The notes: generated from the letters alone by a model not told the origin. DNA of 64,000 nucleotides from Vibrio maritimus (GCA_000755425.1 BBMT01000016.1:25967-89966); one strand, 5' to 3'; positions 50,402-60,961 are shown, counted from the stretch's first letter. Numbers and translations are program-made.

Positions 50402-50573
50402 AAGACGCTCCTTAAATGATTGGAAACAAGCACTGTTACATTGAGTCGGCGGTTTCCCGCCTACTCGTCTTCCAAGTCATTTTTCGGATCCTTCTGTCCA
50501 AACAATGCACTCCCGCGTGATGGCTGAGTACCTAGTGTGAACTTATACCCGCACAAATATTGTGACTAATTTC

Positions 50574-50597
50574 ATAACCTCCATAGTTGAGGTTATT
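50574..50597. repeat. Inverted repeat upstream of the EF-G-like gene
   Basis: ATAACCTC and GAGGTTAT flank CATAGTT: a perfect 8-bp dyad in the 274-bp gap between aroC and the EF-G-like gene. It could be an operator; spacing does not fit a MerR-type promoter. Confidence 0.45.
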
Positions 50598-50622
50598 TAT
50601 TGTCCAATCCGTGATTTAGACC

Positions 50623-50654
50623 AAAAAAAGCCTCTTGGTGTTACCCAAGAGGCT
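50623..50654 (-). terminator. Terminator of aroC
   Basis: On the minus strand GAGCCTCTTGGG, loop TAACA, CCAAGAGGCTTTTTTT, about 20 bases after the aroC stop. Confidence 0.88.
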
Positions 50655-50675
50655 CAATAAAAACTCACGATTATG

Positions 50676-51761
50676 TTAGATAACCGGTGTCTCTGTTTGC
50701 ACGCCGTGGTTCTGACCACGATGACGTAACAGGTGATCCAGCAACACAATCGCCAACATAGCTTCAGCGATTGGCACAGCGCGAATGCCCACACACGGGT
50801 CATGACGACCTTTGGTGATCAACTGCGTTGGCTCACCAGTTTTCGTGATGGTTTCACCCGGTACGGTAATGCTTGAGGTTGGTTTTAGTGCGATATTGGC
50901 AACAATATCTTGACCAGTAGAGATACCACCTAAGATGCCACCAGCATGGTTACTGCTAAAGCCTTCTGGCGTCAGTGGATCGCGGTGCTCACTGCCTTTT
51001 TGATTCACTACATCAAATCCGTCACCAATCTCGACACCTTTCACAGCGTTGATACTCATTAGCGCATGGGCGATATCCGCATCAAGACGATCAAAAATCG
51101 GCTCGCCTAGACCCACAGGTACGTTGGTCGCAACCACTTGTAGCTTCGCACCAATTGAGTCACCTTGCTTTTTAAGATCACGAATTAGCTGGTCAAAAGC
51201 ATCTACTTTGTCGACATCTGGACAGAAAAATGGGTTATTTTCGATTTCGTTCCAATCTACCTTATCAATAGACACATCACCCATTTGTGATAGGTAAGCA
51301 CGAATTTCAACACCAAACTCTTGTTTAAGGTATTTCTTCGCGATTGAACCCGCTGCGACACGCATCGCTGTTTCACGAGCTGATGAGCGGCCACCGCCAC
51401 GGTAGTCACGGATACCATATTTTTGATGGTAGGTGTAATCCGCGTGTCCTGGTCGGAACTTGTCTTTGATTTCTGAGTAATCTTTTGAGCGTTGATCGGT
51501 GTTTTCGATCAATAGGCCAATCGACGTGCCTGTAGTTTTACCTTCAAACACACCTGAAAGGATTTTCACCTCATCAGGTTCGCGTCGTTGAGTGGTGTAT
51601 TTTGATGTCCCTGGACGACGACGATCTAAGTCAACTTGCAGATCGGCTTCCGTGATGTCCAATCCAGGAGGGCAACCGTCCACCACACAACCCAGTGCGA
51701 TGCCGTGACTCTCACCAAATGTGGTTACACGAAAATGTTGTCCGATGCTATTTCCTGCCAT
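50676..51761 (-). CDS. aroC: Chorismate synthase
   Basis: Last step of the shikimate pathway, forming chorismate from EPSP with reduced FMN. 361 residues, intact. Signatures: GESHGIALGCVVDGCPPG, GKTTGTSIGLLIEN, HADYTYHQKYGIRDYRGGGR and GGILGGISTGQDI. The ATG at 51761 (MAGNSIGQHFRVTTFGESHG) follows GAGGAAGT; the longer upstream frame is not coding. It lies downstream of prmB as in E. coli, with a terminator between. Confidence 0.97.
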   Translation of the reverse strand: MAGNSIGQHFRVTTFGESHGIALGCVVDGCPPGLDITEADLQVDLDRRRPGTSKYTTQRREPDEVKILSGVFEGKTTGTSIGLLIENTDQRSKDYSEIKDKFRPGHADYTYHQKYGIRDYRGGGRSSARETAMRVAAGSIAKKYLKQEFGVEIRAYLSQMGDVSIDKVDWNEIENNPFFCPDVDKVDAFDQLIRDLKKQGDSIGAKLQVVATNVPVGLGEPIFDRLDADIAHALMSINAVKGVEIGDGFDVVNQKGSEHRDPLTPEGFSSNHAGGILGGISTGQDIVANIALKPTSSITVPGETITKTGEPTQLITKGRHDPCVGIRAVPIAEAMLAIVLLDHLLRHRGQNHGVQTETPVI

Positions 51762-51873
51762 TACTTCCTCTGTCTGTCCGAACAAGCGCAATGCCCGCAG
51801 CTTGTCCTTTGCCTGTCTATTCTTCGTGAATTCATAGTGACGACAAAGGCTGACGTTGTAAACCCCCAAACGA

Positions 51874-51902
51874 AAAAACGCTGCAATTCTCATTGCAGCG
51901 TT
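51874..51902 (-). terminator. Terminator of prmB
   Basis: On the minus strand AACGCTGCAAT, loop GAGA, ATTGCAGCGTTTTTTC. Strong stem and T-run, so aroC probably has its own promoter. Confidence 0.88.
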
Positions 51903-51927
51903 GCTTCATCTTAGAGTCAGTACTCGA

Positions 51928-52860
51928 TTAGTCTTTGTAGATCGAGAACTCTTCTGCATGTTCAACAATCTGGTCACGCGTTAGCATGAACACACCGTGA
52001 CCGCCGTTTTCAAACTCAATCCATGTAAATGGAATATGTGGGTACTGCTCCATCATGTGAACCATTGAGTTACCCACTTCACAGATAAGGATACCGTTGT
52101 CAGTGAGGTAATCCGGCGCATTTGAAAGAATGCGACGCACCAATTTCAGACCGTCAGTACCTGCTGCTAGGCCAAGCTCTGGCTCATGGGTGAACTCTTC
52201 TGGTAGTGAGTTCATGTCTTCTTCGTCCACATAAGGTGGGTTAGAGACGATCAGGTTATATTTTTCTTTTGGCAGGTCACGGAATAGATCCGAGCGAATC
52301 GGGAACACTTGCTGCTCTAGACCGTGGTCTTGAACGTTCTGCTCAGCGACTTCCAATGCGTCTGTTGAAATATCAATGGCGTCGACTTCAGCATCAGGGA
52401 AAGCGTGCGCGCAGGCAATCGCGATACAGCCACTACCAGTACACAAATCCATAATACGCACTGGCTCTTCTGCAAGCCAAGGCTGGAACTGAGCTTCAAT
52501 CAGCTCACCGATTGGCGAACGTGGCACCAATACACGTTCATCAACAAAGAACTCTAGGCCACAGAACCATGCTTTGTTGGTTAAGTAAGCAGTTGGTGTA
52601 CGGTCGTTAATACGCTTGATAACGCGCTCAACAACACGCAGACGCTCGCTGCTGGTTAGGCGCGAATTTAGAACATGTGGTGGCACATCAATCGGTAAGT
52701 ACAGCGTTGGCAGGATCAGCTGAACCGCTTCATCCCAAGCATTGTCGGTGCCGTGGCCGTAAAATAAACCTGCTGCATTGAATCGACTTACGGTCCAACG
52801 AATCAAGTCTTGAAGTGTGTGAAGCTCAGAAACGGCTTCTTCCACAAAAATCTTATCCAA
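51928..52860 (-). CDS. prmB: Ribosomal protein uL3 glutamine methyltransferase PrmB
   Basis: N5-methylates a glutamine of 50S protein L3 using SAM. About 310 residues. SAM-binding DLCTGSGCIAIA and the catalytic NPPY (LIVSNPPYVDEED) are present. The start is a TTG at 52860 giving MDKIFVEEAVSEL, as in E. coli PrmB, with GGAGG five bases upstream. The slightly longer TTG start at 52872 has no such site. Divergent from smrB, the E. coli arrangement. Confidence 0.94.
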   Translation of the reverse strand: MDKIFVEEAVSELHTLQDLIRWTVSRFNAAGLFYGHGTDNAWDEAVQLILPTLYLPIDVPPHVLNSRLTSSERLRVVERVIKRINDRTPTAYLTNKAWFCGLEFFVDERVLVPRSPIGELIEAQFQPWLAEEPVRIMDLCTGSGCIAIACAHAFPDAEVDAIDISTDALEVAEQNVQDHGLEQQVFPIRSDLFRDLPKEKYNLIVSNPPYVDEEDMNSLPEEFTHEPELGLAAGTDGLKLVRRILSNAPDYLTDNGILICEVGNSMVHMMEQYPHIPFTWIEFENGGHGVFMLTRDQIVEHAEEFSIYKD

Positions 52861-52922
52861 AATTGCCTCCAAAAAGCGCTACAATACTGTCAATTTAGAT
52901 GTTTATTGAGTTGTCCCAGTCT

Positions 52923-53453
52923 ATGAGCAAAAAAGACACCAACGCTGATGACGATTTCGCCCTATTTAAGGACGCAGTACAAGGCGTAAAAAAGTTGCAA
53001 CAGGATACCATAGTCCAGCAGCCAAACAGAAATAAGAAGCAAAAAGAGCAGAAAAGAACTAACCGCGAAGCAAAAGACGCGGAATTTTACTTCTCTGACG
53101 AATTTGAGCCGCATCTAAGCGATGATGGTCCGACTCGTTATGCGCGTGATGATGTGTCCACGTACGAAGTGAAACGCTTGCGCCGCGGAGTGTATGTACC
53201 AGATGTGTTCTTAGACATGCATGGGATGACTCAGCAAGAAGCCAAGCGAGAGCTAGGCGCGATGATTGCCCACTGTATAAGAGAAAATGTGCACTGTGCT
53301 TGTGTCATGCATGGCATTGGCAAACACATTCTTAAGCAAAAAGCACCACTTTGGCTGGCTCAGCATCCAGATGTGATGGCGTTCCACCAAGCGCCGCTAG
53401 AGTTTGGCGGCGATGGCGCGCTGTTGGTTCTTCTCTCTATTCCTGAGAAGTAA
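52923..53453 (+). CDS. smrB: Ribosome rescue endonuclease SmrB
   Basis: Cleaves mRNA between collided ribosomes, feeding tmRNA rescue. 176 residues. A basic N-terminal extension (NRNKKQKEQKRTNREAK) precedes the Smr domain with DMHGMTQQEAKREL and the catalytic-type loop MHGIGKHILKQ. The ATG at 52923 (MSKKDTNADDDFALFKDAV) is chosen over an upstream in-frame TTG/ATG because it matches the family N-terminus. Divergent from prmB, convergent with sixA. Confidence 0.93.
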   Translation: MSKKDTNADDDFALFKDAVQGVKKLQQDTIVQQPNRNKKQKEQKRTNREAKDAEFYFSDEFEPHLSDDGPTRYARDDVSTYEVKRLRRGVYVPDVFLDMHGMTQQEAKRELGAMIAHCIRENVHCACVMHGIGKHILKQKAPLWLAQHPDVMAFHQAPLEFGGDGALLVLLSIPEK

Positions 53454-53488
53454 CCCTTTCTTCAGTTTTTTAGCTTTTTACTTCTTTA

Positions 53489-53952
53489 CTAAGGGTGAAT
53501 GTGCCAAAGCACTTCGCCCTGTCTTCTCTGAACATCGTATTCGATGCACACCAGGCCAGAAGTCGGGAACATTGGCGCACTGATATCGCCAACAAACTCT
53601 GCTGTTAAGTAGCCAACCAAAGGTAAGTGAGAAACGAGTAAGATTGATTCTAGCTTTCAATGTCCGCAATTGCAGAGACATACTCCACTACATCCTCAGC
53701 CTGTCCGTAAGGCGTAATGTCATCAGAGGTGACGACGTCATCACTGCTGAACTCTTGGCTGATTGCCGCCCACGTTTGCTGCGCTCTTAGATAAGGGCTC
53801 ACCAACACCTTATCAAAACGATCATACCCTTGCTGCTTACACGCTCTAGCAACAATAATCGAGCTGTCTTTACCATGCTCTGTAAGAGCACGTTGCTCAT
53901 CGGTTGGTGCGTAATGGACGGCTTCGCCATGACGCATAATAAACACTTTCAT
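53489..53952 (-). CDS. sixA: Phosphohistidine phosphatase SixA, frame interrupted
   Basis: Small histidine phosphatase; E. coli SixA acts on phosphohistidine in HPt domains and in the nitrogen PTS. About 154 residues. The catalytic RHG is in MRHGEAVHYA and the second histidine in LLVSHLPLVGYL. A base is missing near 53656, cutting the frame at ADIES. The restored sequence runs LESILLVSHLPLVGY to EVLWHIHP and ends at 53489. Convergent with smrB, as in E. coli where sixA lies nearby. Confidence 0.9.
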
Positions 53953-54286
53953 ATTAACACCCGCCTATTCAATGGTCGCACAAAGCAATCATCTCTAGCG
54001 CTTAGACCCTGCGCTATCTGTCGCAATTGCCTGCATATTCCGATAACTAGGTATATACTTATTTAAAAAAATTAATTATATCAATTCACTTGCTAAAGGC
54101 TTCGACTTTCTTAACAATTTAAAGGTTGATACTTAAAAAAGATTGTAAGTTAGTTTTTGTCTGTCTCCATGAAAGATTTTAATTAGTTATTGGTGATCCC
54201 TGTTAGTACCAATTGTGAGACATCGCTTTTGTCGCCAGACGCTTGGTTAAGCTGTCCCAAGCCACCGCTTAATCCGGAGAAGATAC
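53953..54286. promoter_or_regulatory. AT-rich divergent spacer, sixA / M16 peptidase
   Basis: 334 bp without a supported gene. A TATACT (54054-54059) is a possible -10 for the peptidase but has no good -35 at normal spacing. GGAGAAG precedes the peptidase ATG. Confidence 0.35.
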
Positions 54287-57068
54287 GTGCATATAAGTCC
54301 AAATGATAATCGCTCATATCGCTACCTCACTCTAAGTAATGAGTTACGCGTCCTGCTCGTCAAAGACGAGCACGCCCAGAAGTCCGCTGCTGCCCTTGCA
54401 GTCAATGTCGGCCATTTTGACGATCCAGACGATCGTGAGGGCCTTGCTCACTATCTCGAACACATGCTGTTCTTGGGCACGGAAAAGTACCCTAAAGTTG
54501 GCGAGTTTCAGTCCTTTATCAGTCAACACGGTGGCAGCAACAACGCCTGGACTGGCACCGAGCATACTTGTTACTTCTTTGACGTCTATCCAAATGCGTT
54601 TGAGAAAGGCCTGGATCGCTTCAGTCAGTTTTTCACTGCCCCTCTTTTCAACGAAGAAGCGCTAGATAAAGAGCGTCAAGCCGTCGATTCCGAATACAAG
54701 CTTAAACTTAATGAAGACGGACGCAGGTTATACCAGGTACAAAAAGAGACCATCAACCAAGCCCATCCTTTCGCCAAGTTTTCTGTCGGCAATATCGAAA
54801 CGCTAAGCGATCGCAATGGTGAGAGCATTCGTGGTGAGATTCTTCGTTTCCACCAGCAGCAGTATTCTGCTGACATCATGACGCTTGCCATGATCGGCCC
54901 TCATGAGTTGGATGAGTTAGAGCAGTGGGCAACGGACAAGTTTGCCGACATCGTCAATAACCAACGCATCAGTAAATCCATTGATGTGCCTTTCGCCACC
55001 GAAGACAATACTCAAGTCATGGTGCGCGTAGAACCTATCAAAGAGCTTCGTAAGTTAATCCTTGCGTTTCCGTTTCCAGCGACTCAGCAACATTATCACC
55101 AAAAACCTTTGTCTTATTTTGCCAACTTACTGGGCTATGAAGGTAAAGGCAGCTTAATGCTGCACCTTAAAGAGCTAGGCTGGATCACGTCTCTCTCTGC
55201 GGGTGGTGGCGCATCTGGTAGTAACTACCGCGAGTTTAGTGTCAGTATGACACTGACACCAACCGGGCTTGAGCACGTCAACGAGATGATTCAAGCAGTT
55301 TTCCAATACCTAGAGCTCATTAAAACTCAAGGCATGCAGGAATGGCGTTACTTGGAAAAGCGTGCGGTCATGGAGTCTGCGTTCCAGTTTCAAGAACCTG
55401 CAAGACAAATGGACATGGTCAGTCATCTGGTCATGAACATGCAGCACTACCCACCAGAGGACGTCATCTACGGTGACTACAAAATGGCGGGCTATGACGA
55501 AGCTATGCTGCTTGAGTACGCTCACTTCTTAACGACCCGAAACCTCAAAGCGACGCTGGTTGCCAAAGAACAACGCTACGACAAACAAGCAAAGTGGTAC
55601 TTCACGCCCTACTCGGTCACGGCATTCACCGAAGAAGAACTGGCGTTTTCAATCAGCCTCTAAAAGATGGCGAGCAACCCTTCTGCTTGCCTGAGAAAAA
55701 CCCGTTCATTAACTACGATTTATCGACCTATCCGCTTGAGAGCGAAGAGGCTCATCCGCAGTTGATTGAAGATTTAGACGGTTTCCGCTTGTGGCACCTT
55801 CAGGACAGTCAATTTAAGGTACCGAAAGGCGTGGTGTTTATCGCTATCGATAGCCCTCATTCAGTCGCTTCCGCCCGTAATATCGTCAAAACCAGGCTAT
55901 GTGTAGAGATGTTCCTAGACTCGCTCTCTGAGGAAACCTACCCAGCAGAAGTAGCGGGTCTAAGCTACGATATGTACGCCCACCAAGGTGGTGTCACCTT
56001 GTCAATTTCTGGCTTTAGTAAAAAGCAGCCTCAGCTTTTGGAAATGATACTCAAGCGCTTTGCGTCGCGAGAGTTTAATCCTGCACGTTTTGAGAGCATA
56101 AAAGCACAGCTAATGAGAGGTTGGCGTAACTCGGCGAAAGACCGTCCGATTTCACAGCTATTCAATGCCATGACGGGTATTTTACAGCCCAATAATCCGC
56201 CAAACTCGGTGCTACTAGACGCACTAGAAACCATCACAGTCGACGAACTACCGAGCTTTGTCCAAGCGATATTATCTGAGCTGCACATCGATATGTTCGT
56301 GTATGGTGATTGGCATAAGCAAGGTGCACACGACATCGCCACCACGCTCAAAGATGCGCTTCGTATCCACAATCAAAAGTACGAAGAGAGTTTGCGACCT
56401 TTGGTCATGCTTGGACGCAACGGCAGTTTCCAAAAAGAAGTGTTTTGCGATCAAGATGACTCAGCGATTGTGGTCTACTACCAATGTGAGGACATCAACC
56501 CGCGCAGTATCGCTCTTTACTCACTGGCCAATCATTTGATGTCAGCGACCTTCTTCCATGAAATCCGAACGAAACAACAACTCGGTTATATGGTCGGCAC
56601 TGGCAACATGCCTCTCAATCGCCATCCTGGATAGTACTTTATGTCCAATCCCCAAATGCAGCACCGAGCGATCTTATTCGCTCTATCGATGAATTTTTGA
56701 ATGCGGTCTACATGGTGCTACTTGAACTCAATGACTACCAGTGGCACAGCAGTAAGAAAGGACTTTGGAATCAGATTGCGACTCCAGATACCACCTTACG
56801 CGGTCGCGCTCAGCGATTGTGGATTGCCATAGGCAATAAAGACACCAGCTTTAGTCAGCGAGAGAAAGTGCTTGAGGAGCTAAAATCATTAACGCGCGCC
56901 GATATGATTCGCTTCGTTGTCAATGAGCTCAAGCCGCGTACTGCAAATCGTTTGATTATGCACAGCCAGGGCAAGGCGCATGTCGATGCTGAGAAGCTTG
57001 ATCTGGGACTTGAAATAGGCTCGATTGAAGAATTTCAATTAAGGCCAAAAGACACCGATTTAGGATAA
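54287..57068 (+). CDS. M16-family zinc metallopeptidase (insulinase-like), frame interrupted twice
   Basis: About 927 residues, the size of protease III/insulysin-type M16A enzymes. The inverted zinc motif HYLEHMLFLGT gives HxxEH, with the distal glutamate in AVDSEYKLKL. Four M16 domains follow, including TKQQLGYMVGTG near the C-terminal half. No signal peptide is visible, so it is probably cytoplasmic, unlike E. coli PtrA. A T is missing near 55647 (ELAFFNQPLKDGEQP) and a base near 56631 (NRHPGIVLYVQSPNAAPSDL). It would degrade short peptides. Convergent with fadJ. Confidence 0.88.
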
Positions 57069-57102
57069 AAAACACCCCCTCTGATGAGGGGGTGAGTGTT
57101 TT
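57068..57102 (+). terminator. Terminator of the M16 peptidase gene
   Basis: CACCCCCTC, loop TGAT, GAGGGGGTG, then TGAGTGTTTT. A GC-rich stem directly after the stop. Confidence 0.75.
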
Positions 57103-57165
57103 AAGACCCTAAACTATTCTGCCTCTAAGCCATTTTACAGAGCTTTCTAAAAAGCCTTCTCTAGG

Positions 57166-59281
57166 CTACTTGTAAAAGCTTTCCTCTAAACCGGCTCTAG
57201 TCACGAGCCCATCGCAAGGCGCAAAGCGGTCACCGTATTTCTGAGCATGCTCATTCATTAGATCGACAACTTTCTTAATGCCCAGTGAATCCATGTAGCG
57301 GAATGGACCGCCCAAGAATGGAGGGAAACCGATACCGAAAATAGCACCAATGTCACCGTCACGAGGCTGCGAATAATGCCTTCATCAAGACAACGCACCG
57401 CCTCATTGAGCATCGGTAGCACACAACGGATCGCGATGTCTTTTTCTGACATCGTCGCTTCAGGCTTAAGATCTAGCACGCTGTACACCGAGCTATCAAC
57501 GGTCTTCTTCTTACCTTTATAGGTATAGAAACCTTTACCCGACTTACGACCTTTTCGGCCATCGTTCAGCAGTTTGTCGAACACATCCGGCCCTTGGAAT
57601 CGTTCACCAAGTTCATTGACCAAAATCGGCATAATCTTAGCGCCAATATCCACGCCAACTTCATCAAGCAGCGTAATCGGCCTACAGGGAACCCGAAGTC
57701 TAATAGCGCTCTATCCAATGACTCAATAGGTTCGTTCGCAAGAAGAACATTCGCCGACTCATTCATATACGGCGCAAGAATACGGTTTACGTAAAAACCG
57801 GCTTGGTCTTTCACCACAATCGGTGTCTTACCTTGTTTTCTTGCAAACTGAACCATAGTAGCGATGGTCTCTTCAGACGTCGTTTCATGAGGAATGACTT
57901 CCACAAGTGGCATTTTGTCTGCTGGGCTGAAATAATGTAGACCTACAACATTCTCTGGACGCTCTGCTTTTTCTGCAATCTGTGCGATAGGGATCGATGA
58001 CGTGTTAGTAGCAAAAATTGTGGTTGGCTTCGCATGCATTTCCACATCACTCACCATTTGCTGTTTTAGACCTAAGTCTTCAAACACGGCTTCAACGACT
58101 ACATCTGCTTTATCGAAGCCGGTAAAGTCGGTGCCGCCCGCCATTTGGAGCATTTGCGCTTGCAAGTCTGCTTTAGAAATAATGCGGCGCTTGCGTTTTT
58201 TCTCTAGTAGCTTGTAGTTGTATCCGAGCGCGTTGACGATACCATCATTCGAGACATCTTTGATTCGCACTGGCACTTTTGCTTTGCTCACGGTGACATG
58301 AGTGATACCCGCACCCATTAAACCACCACCAAGGACAACAGCGTTGTTTACCGTGTTTGGCTCAGCATCGCTACCAAACTCTTTCTTCATTTCAGTGGTT
58401 GCGAAGAAGATAGAACGCAGCGCTTTTGACTCAGACGTCATGACGAGCTCACCGAAACGCTTGGCTTCGTTTTCCAGCCCCTTCTTCATGCCTTTTTCAA
58501 GACCGTAACGAATCACATCCAAAATAGCGTCTGCTGCTGGATAATTTCCGCGCGTTTTCTCACTAGTCTTCTTCGCTGCCTGATCAAAAATCACCTTGCG
58601 ACCAAGGCCAGTGCCGGACATTAGCACTTCTTTCTTGCTCAGTTTTTTGGCTTTACGTTTTTTGCCTTTGTCCAAAAACTGCTTAGCGACATCCAGCAGG
58701 ATGGTCTTCGGTACACTCGCATCAACCACGCCAAGCTTCTTGGCTTTTTTGGCGCGAAGCTGCTTGCCCGTTAGGATGAGATCCAATGATGGCAGTAAGC
58801 CAATTAAACGTGGCAATCGCTGAGTACCACCAGAGCCTGGCAATAGCCCAAGCTGCACTTCTGGTAAACCTAGTTTAGTAATACCAGCATCACTACAAAC
58901 TCGATAATCACACGCCAGCGCAAGCTCAAGGCCGCCACCTAAACAAGGGCCGTGGATAGCTGAAACAACAGGGAACGGTAGGTCTGAAAGCTGCTGGAAC
59001 ATCTCTTGTCCTTTAGCTGCTAAAGACTGAGCTTCTTCTGCTGAAGTACAAGCATCAAGCATTCTGACGTCGGCACCAGCGATGAAATTATCCGGTTTAA
59101 GCGAATGGACTATCAGTCCTTTTAATTCAGATTTTTTCTGCTCTAACTCTTCAAATAGCTGCGCCATTTCTTCGGCGAACGCAGCTTGTAACGTATTCAT
59201 TTTTTCGCCTGGCACATCGATGCCAAGCCATGCGATGTTCTGCTCATCTACTGAAAGATGAAAGGCTTTTTGTTCACTCAT
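57166..59281 (-). CDS. fadJ: Fatty acid oxidation complex alpha subunit FadJ, frame interrupted twice
   Basis: Bifunctional enoyl-CoA hydratase / 3-hydroxyacyl-CoA dehydrogenase. About 705 residues. The N-terminal crotonase domain has IAGADVRMLDAC and HGPCLGGGLELALACDYR. The dehydrogenase domain has the NAD-binding VLGGGLMGAGITHVT and GLHYFSPADKMPLVEV. Bases are missing near 57682 ([22 protein letters not shown]) and near 57371 ([26 protein letters not shown]). The true end is 57166. The start overlaps the fadI stop by one base (TAATG), so the two subunits are co-translated. Confidence 0.94.
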
Positions 59282-60603
59282 TATTCTACCTCCAGAACCA
59301 TTGCTGCACCCAAGCCACCTGCTGCACACGCCGTATTAAGGGCAAGTCCTCCCCCGCGTCGCTTCAGTTCATTCAACGTTTGCGTAATCATTCGTGCACC
59401 AGTAGCGGCGAACGGGTGACCATAAGCAAGTGACCCTCCGAGAACGTTGAACTTATCCATGTCAATTTCACCAATCGCTTTAGAACGACCCAGCTTTTCT
59501 TGAGCGAACTTGTCGCTGGCAAACATCTTCACATTAGAAAGTGCTTGCGCCGCAAAGGCTTCATGCATATCAATCAGCGTTAGGTCGGACAGAGAGATAC
59601 CCGCACGATCTAGCGCCATCGGTGTGGCATAAGAAGGCCCCATCAACATATCTTCGCGTACGCCAATTGCCGAGAACGCGTAAGAGCGGATGTAACCTTT
59701 GATTTCGAGTCCGAGCTCTTTCGCTCGCCCCTCACGCATCAACATAATCGCCGCGGCGCCATCTGTTAGCGGCGTGCTGTTTGCTGCGGTAACGCTGCCG
59801 TATTGTCTATCAAAGGCTGGACGCAGTTTGCTATAGCTGGAAAGTTCAGAGTCATGACGGATGTTATTGTCTTCATCCAAGCTCTTTTTGTAAGGCTCTG
59901 GGAATGCCGACATTACTTCGTCGCGCACTTTGCCTTCTTTCCATGCTTGAGAAGCTAGAGAGTGAGAGCGGTGAGCAAGCTCATCTTGCTCTAAACGAGT
60001 AATACCATGCGATTTCGCCATTTGCTCAGCAGTTTGACCCATAGAAAGACCTGTTGAGTACTCTGCGACGGCAGGGGGTACTGGCATCAAATCTTTAAAC
60101 GATAGTTTTTTAAGAATATTGAGTTTTTGACCGACCGTTTTTGTTTTACTCAGAGCCAATAGGTTGGCAGCAAGTTTCTTGGACACACCAATTGGTAGCA
60201 CGGAAGATGAGTCTGCTCCACCAGCAATACCTGCGTCTATCGTCCCTGCCATAATGCTTTCACAAACGTTGGCAGCAGCTTGGAAACTGGTCGCGCAAGC
60301 GCGCGTCACACTGTAGGCATCAGTATGGATGTCCATTCCAGTGCCCAGAACAATTTCACGAGCAATATTTGGCGCTTCTGGCATTTGTACTACTTGACCA
60401 AACACCACTTGGTCGATCAACTTAGGATCAATGTTAGTGCGTGCCATCATTTCAGCGACGACCATTTTTCCTAAGTCCACCGCTGGTACTTGACTAAATT
60501 CGGTACTTTGGCGGGCAAAAGGGGTACGAAGCCCCGCCACAACAGCAATTCGCTCACCGTTTCTAGTGGTGAGATCGATTTTCCCCACGTCCTTACTGCT
60601 CAT
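59281..60603 (-). CDS. fadI: Acetyl-CoA C-acyltransferase FadI
   Basis: Thiolase subunit of the second fatty-acid oxidation complex. 440 residues (E. coli 436), intact. The acylated cysteine is in RACATSFQAAANV. The C-terminal active-site motifs are AYGHPFAATGAR and NTACAAGGLGAAMVLE. It leads the fadIJ operon. A FadR-like operator and a TACAAT -10 lie just upstream. Confidence 0.96.
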   Translation of the reverse strand: MSSKDVGKIDLTTRNGERIAVVAGLRTPFARQSTEFSQVPAVDLGKMVVAEMMARTNIDPKLIDQVVFGQVVQMPEAPNIAREIVLGTGMDIHTDAYSVTRACATSFQAAANVCESIMAGTIDAGIAGGADSSSVLPIGVSKKLAANLLALSKTKTVGQKLNILKKLSFKDLMPVPPAVAEYSTGLSMGQTAEQMAKSHGITRLEQDELAHRSHSLASQAWKEGKVRDEVMSAFPEPYKKSLDEDNNIRHDSELSSYSKLRPAFDRQYGSVTAANSTPLTDGAAAIMLMREGRAKELGLEIKGYIRSYAFSAIGVREDMLMGPSYATPMALDRAGISLSDLTLIDMHEAFAAQALSNVKMFASDKFAQEKLGRSKAIGEIDMDKFNVLGGSLAYGHPFAATGARMITQTLNELKRRGGGLALNTACAAGGLGAAMVLEVE

Positions 60604-60618
60604 AGTTTCTCCTTCCTA

Positions 60619-60646
60619 AAGAGGTCTGACCACACGCATTGTAACG
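60619..60646 (-). promoter_or_regulatory. FadR-like operator and -10 of fadIJ
   Basis: On the minus strand GTGTGGTCAGACCTCTT (60619-60635) holds TGGTCAGACC, ten of the eleven core positions of the FadR site TGGTCNGACCA. TACAAT (60641-60646) lies just upstream as a -10, so bound FadR would block initiation or early elongation. Confidence 0.6.
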
Positions 60647-60798
60647 AGATTGTTAAGGATTTAAAACAACCGTTTGACAAATATCAGCGGTTTTATTGAA
60701 TAACGTGATAGGGTCGACCAAAATGGAATATGAGAAATGCGTAAAGTCGACAACAATATGGTGTGGGAAAACAAGAAGATATCGGCTGGATTCCAGGC

Positions 60799-60829
60799 AA
60801 AAAAAACCACACAGATAATTTGTGTGGTT
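60799..60829 (-). terminator. Terminator of the candidate small RNA
   Basis: AACCACACA, loop AATTATC, TGTGTGGTT ending in eight T on the minus strand. No protein gene upstream on this strand explains it. Confidence 0.85.
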
Positions 60830-60961
60830 GGAATCTCTAAAGCAATTAACTTGCGCCAATTGAAAATAATCAGTTTCCTGATTAGGAGAAAGTAAAGTCA
60901 GCCTTCAAAAGGAAGTGTCATCTTGCTCAACATGTTAGTCTCGAAAGACCAACGAGATGAC
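60799..60961 (-). ncRNA. Candidate FNR-controlled small RNA
   Basis: About 163 nt, not overlapping any gene. From the predicted start G at 60961 the RNA folds as follows. An outer stem TGTCATCT/AGATGACA encloses a perfect 8-bp hairpin GTTGGTCT-TTCG-AGACTAAC. Then come a small CTTC/GAAG hairpin, a CU-rich stretch (TTTACTTTCTCC), a 7-bp hairpin TAATCAG-GAAA-CTGATTA, CAATT/AATTG, and a terminator AACCACACA/TGTGTGGTT with eight T. TATATT (60969-60974) is the -10. An 11-codon ORF (MLSKMTLPFEG) starts at 60933, so a leader-peptide role is an alternative. No known family was recognised. Confidence 0.65.

Noticed and set aside
50574..50597. MerR-type promoter of the EF-G-like gene
   Set aside because: The dyad is present, but the -35 to -10 spacing required for MerR-family promoters is not.
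60653..60859. 68-codon minus-strand frame downstream of the candidate small RNA
   Set aside because: It runs through the terminator hairpin and fadIJ promoter, has no ribosome binding site, and is incompatible with the RNA structure.
60799..60961. Small RNA as Spot 42, GcvB, CsrB, 6S or Qrr
   Set aside because: Remembered sequences and structures do not match: there is only one AGGA loop (not a CsrB-type array), no long 6S hairpin and no Qrr core.
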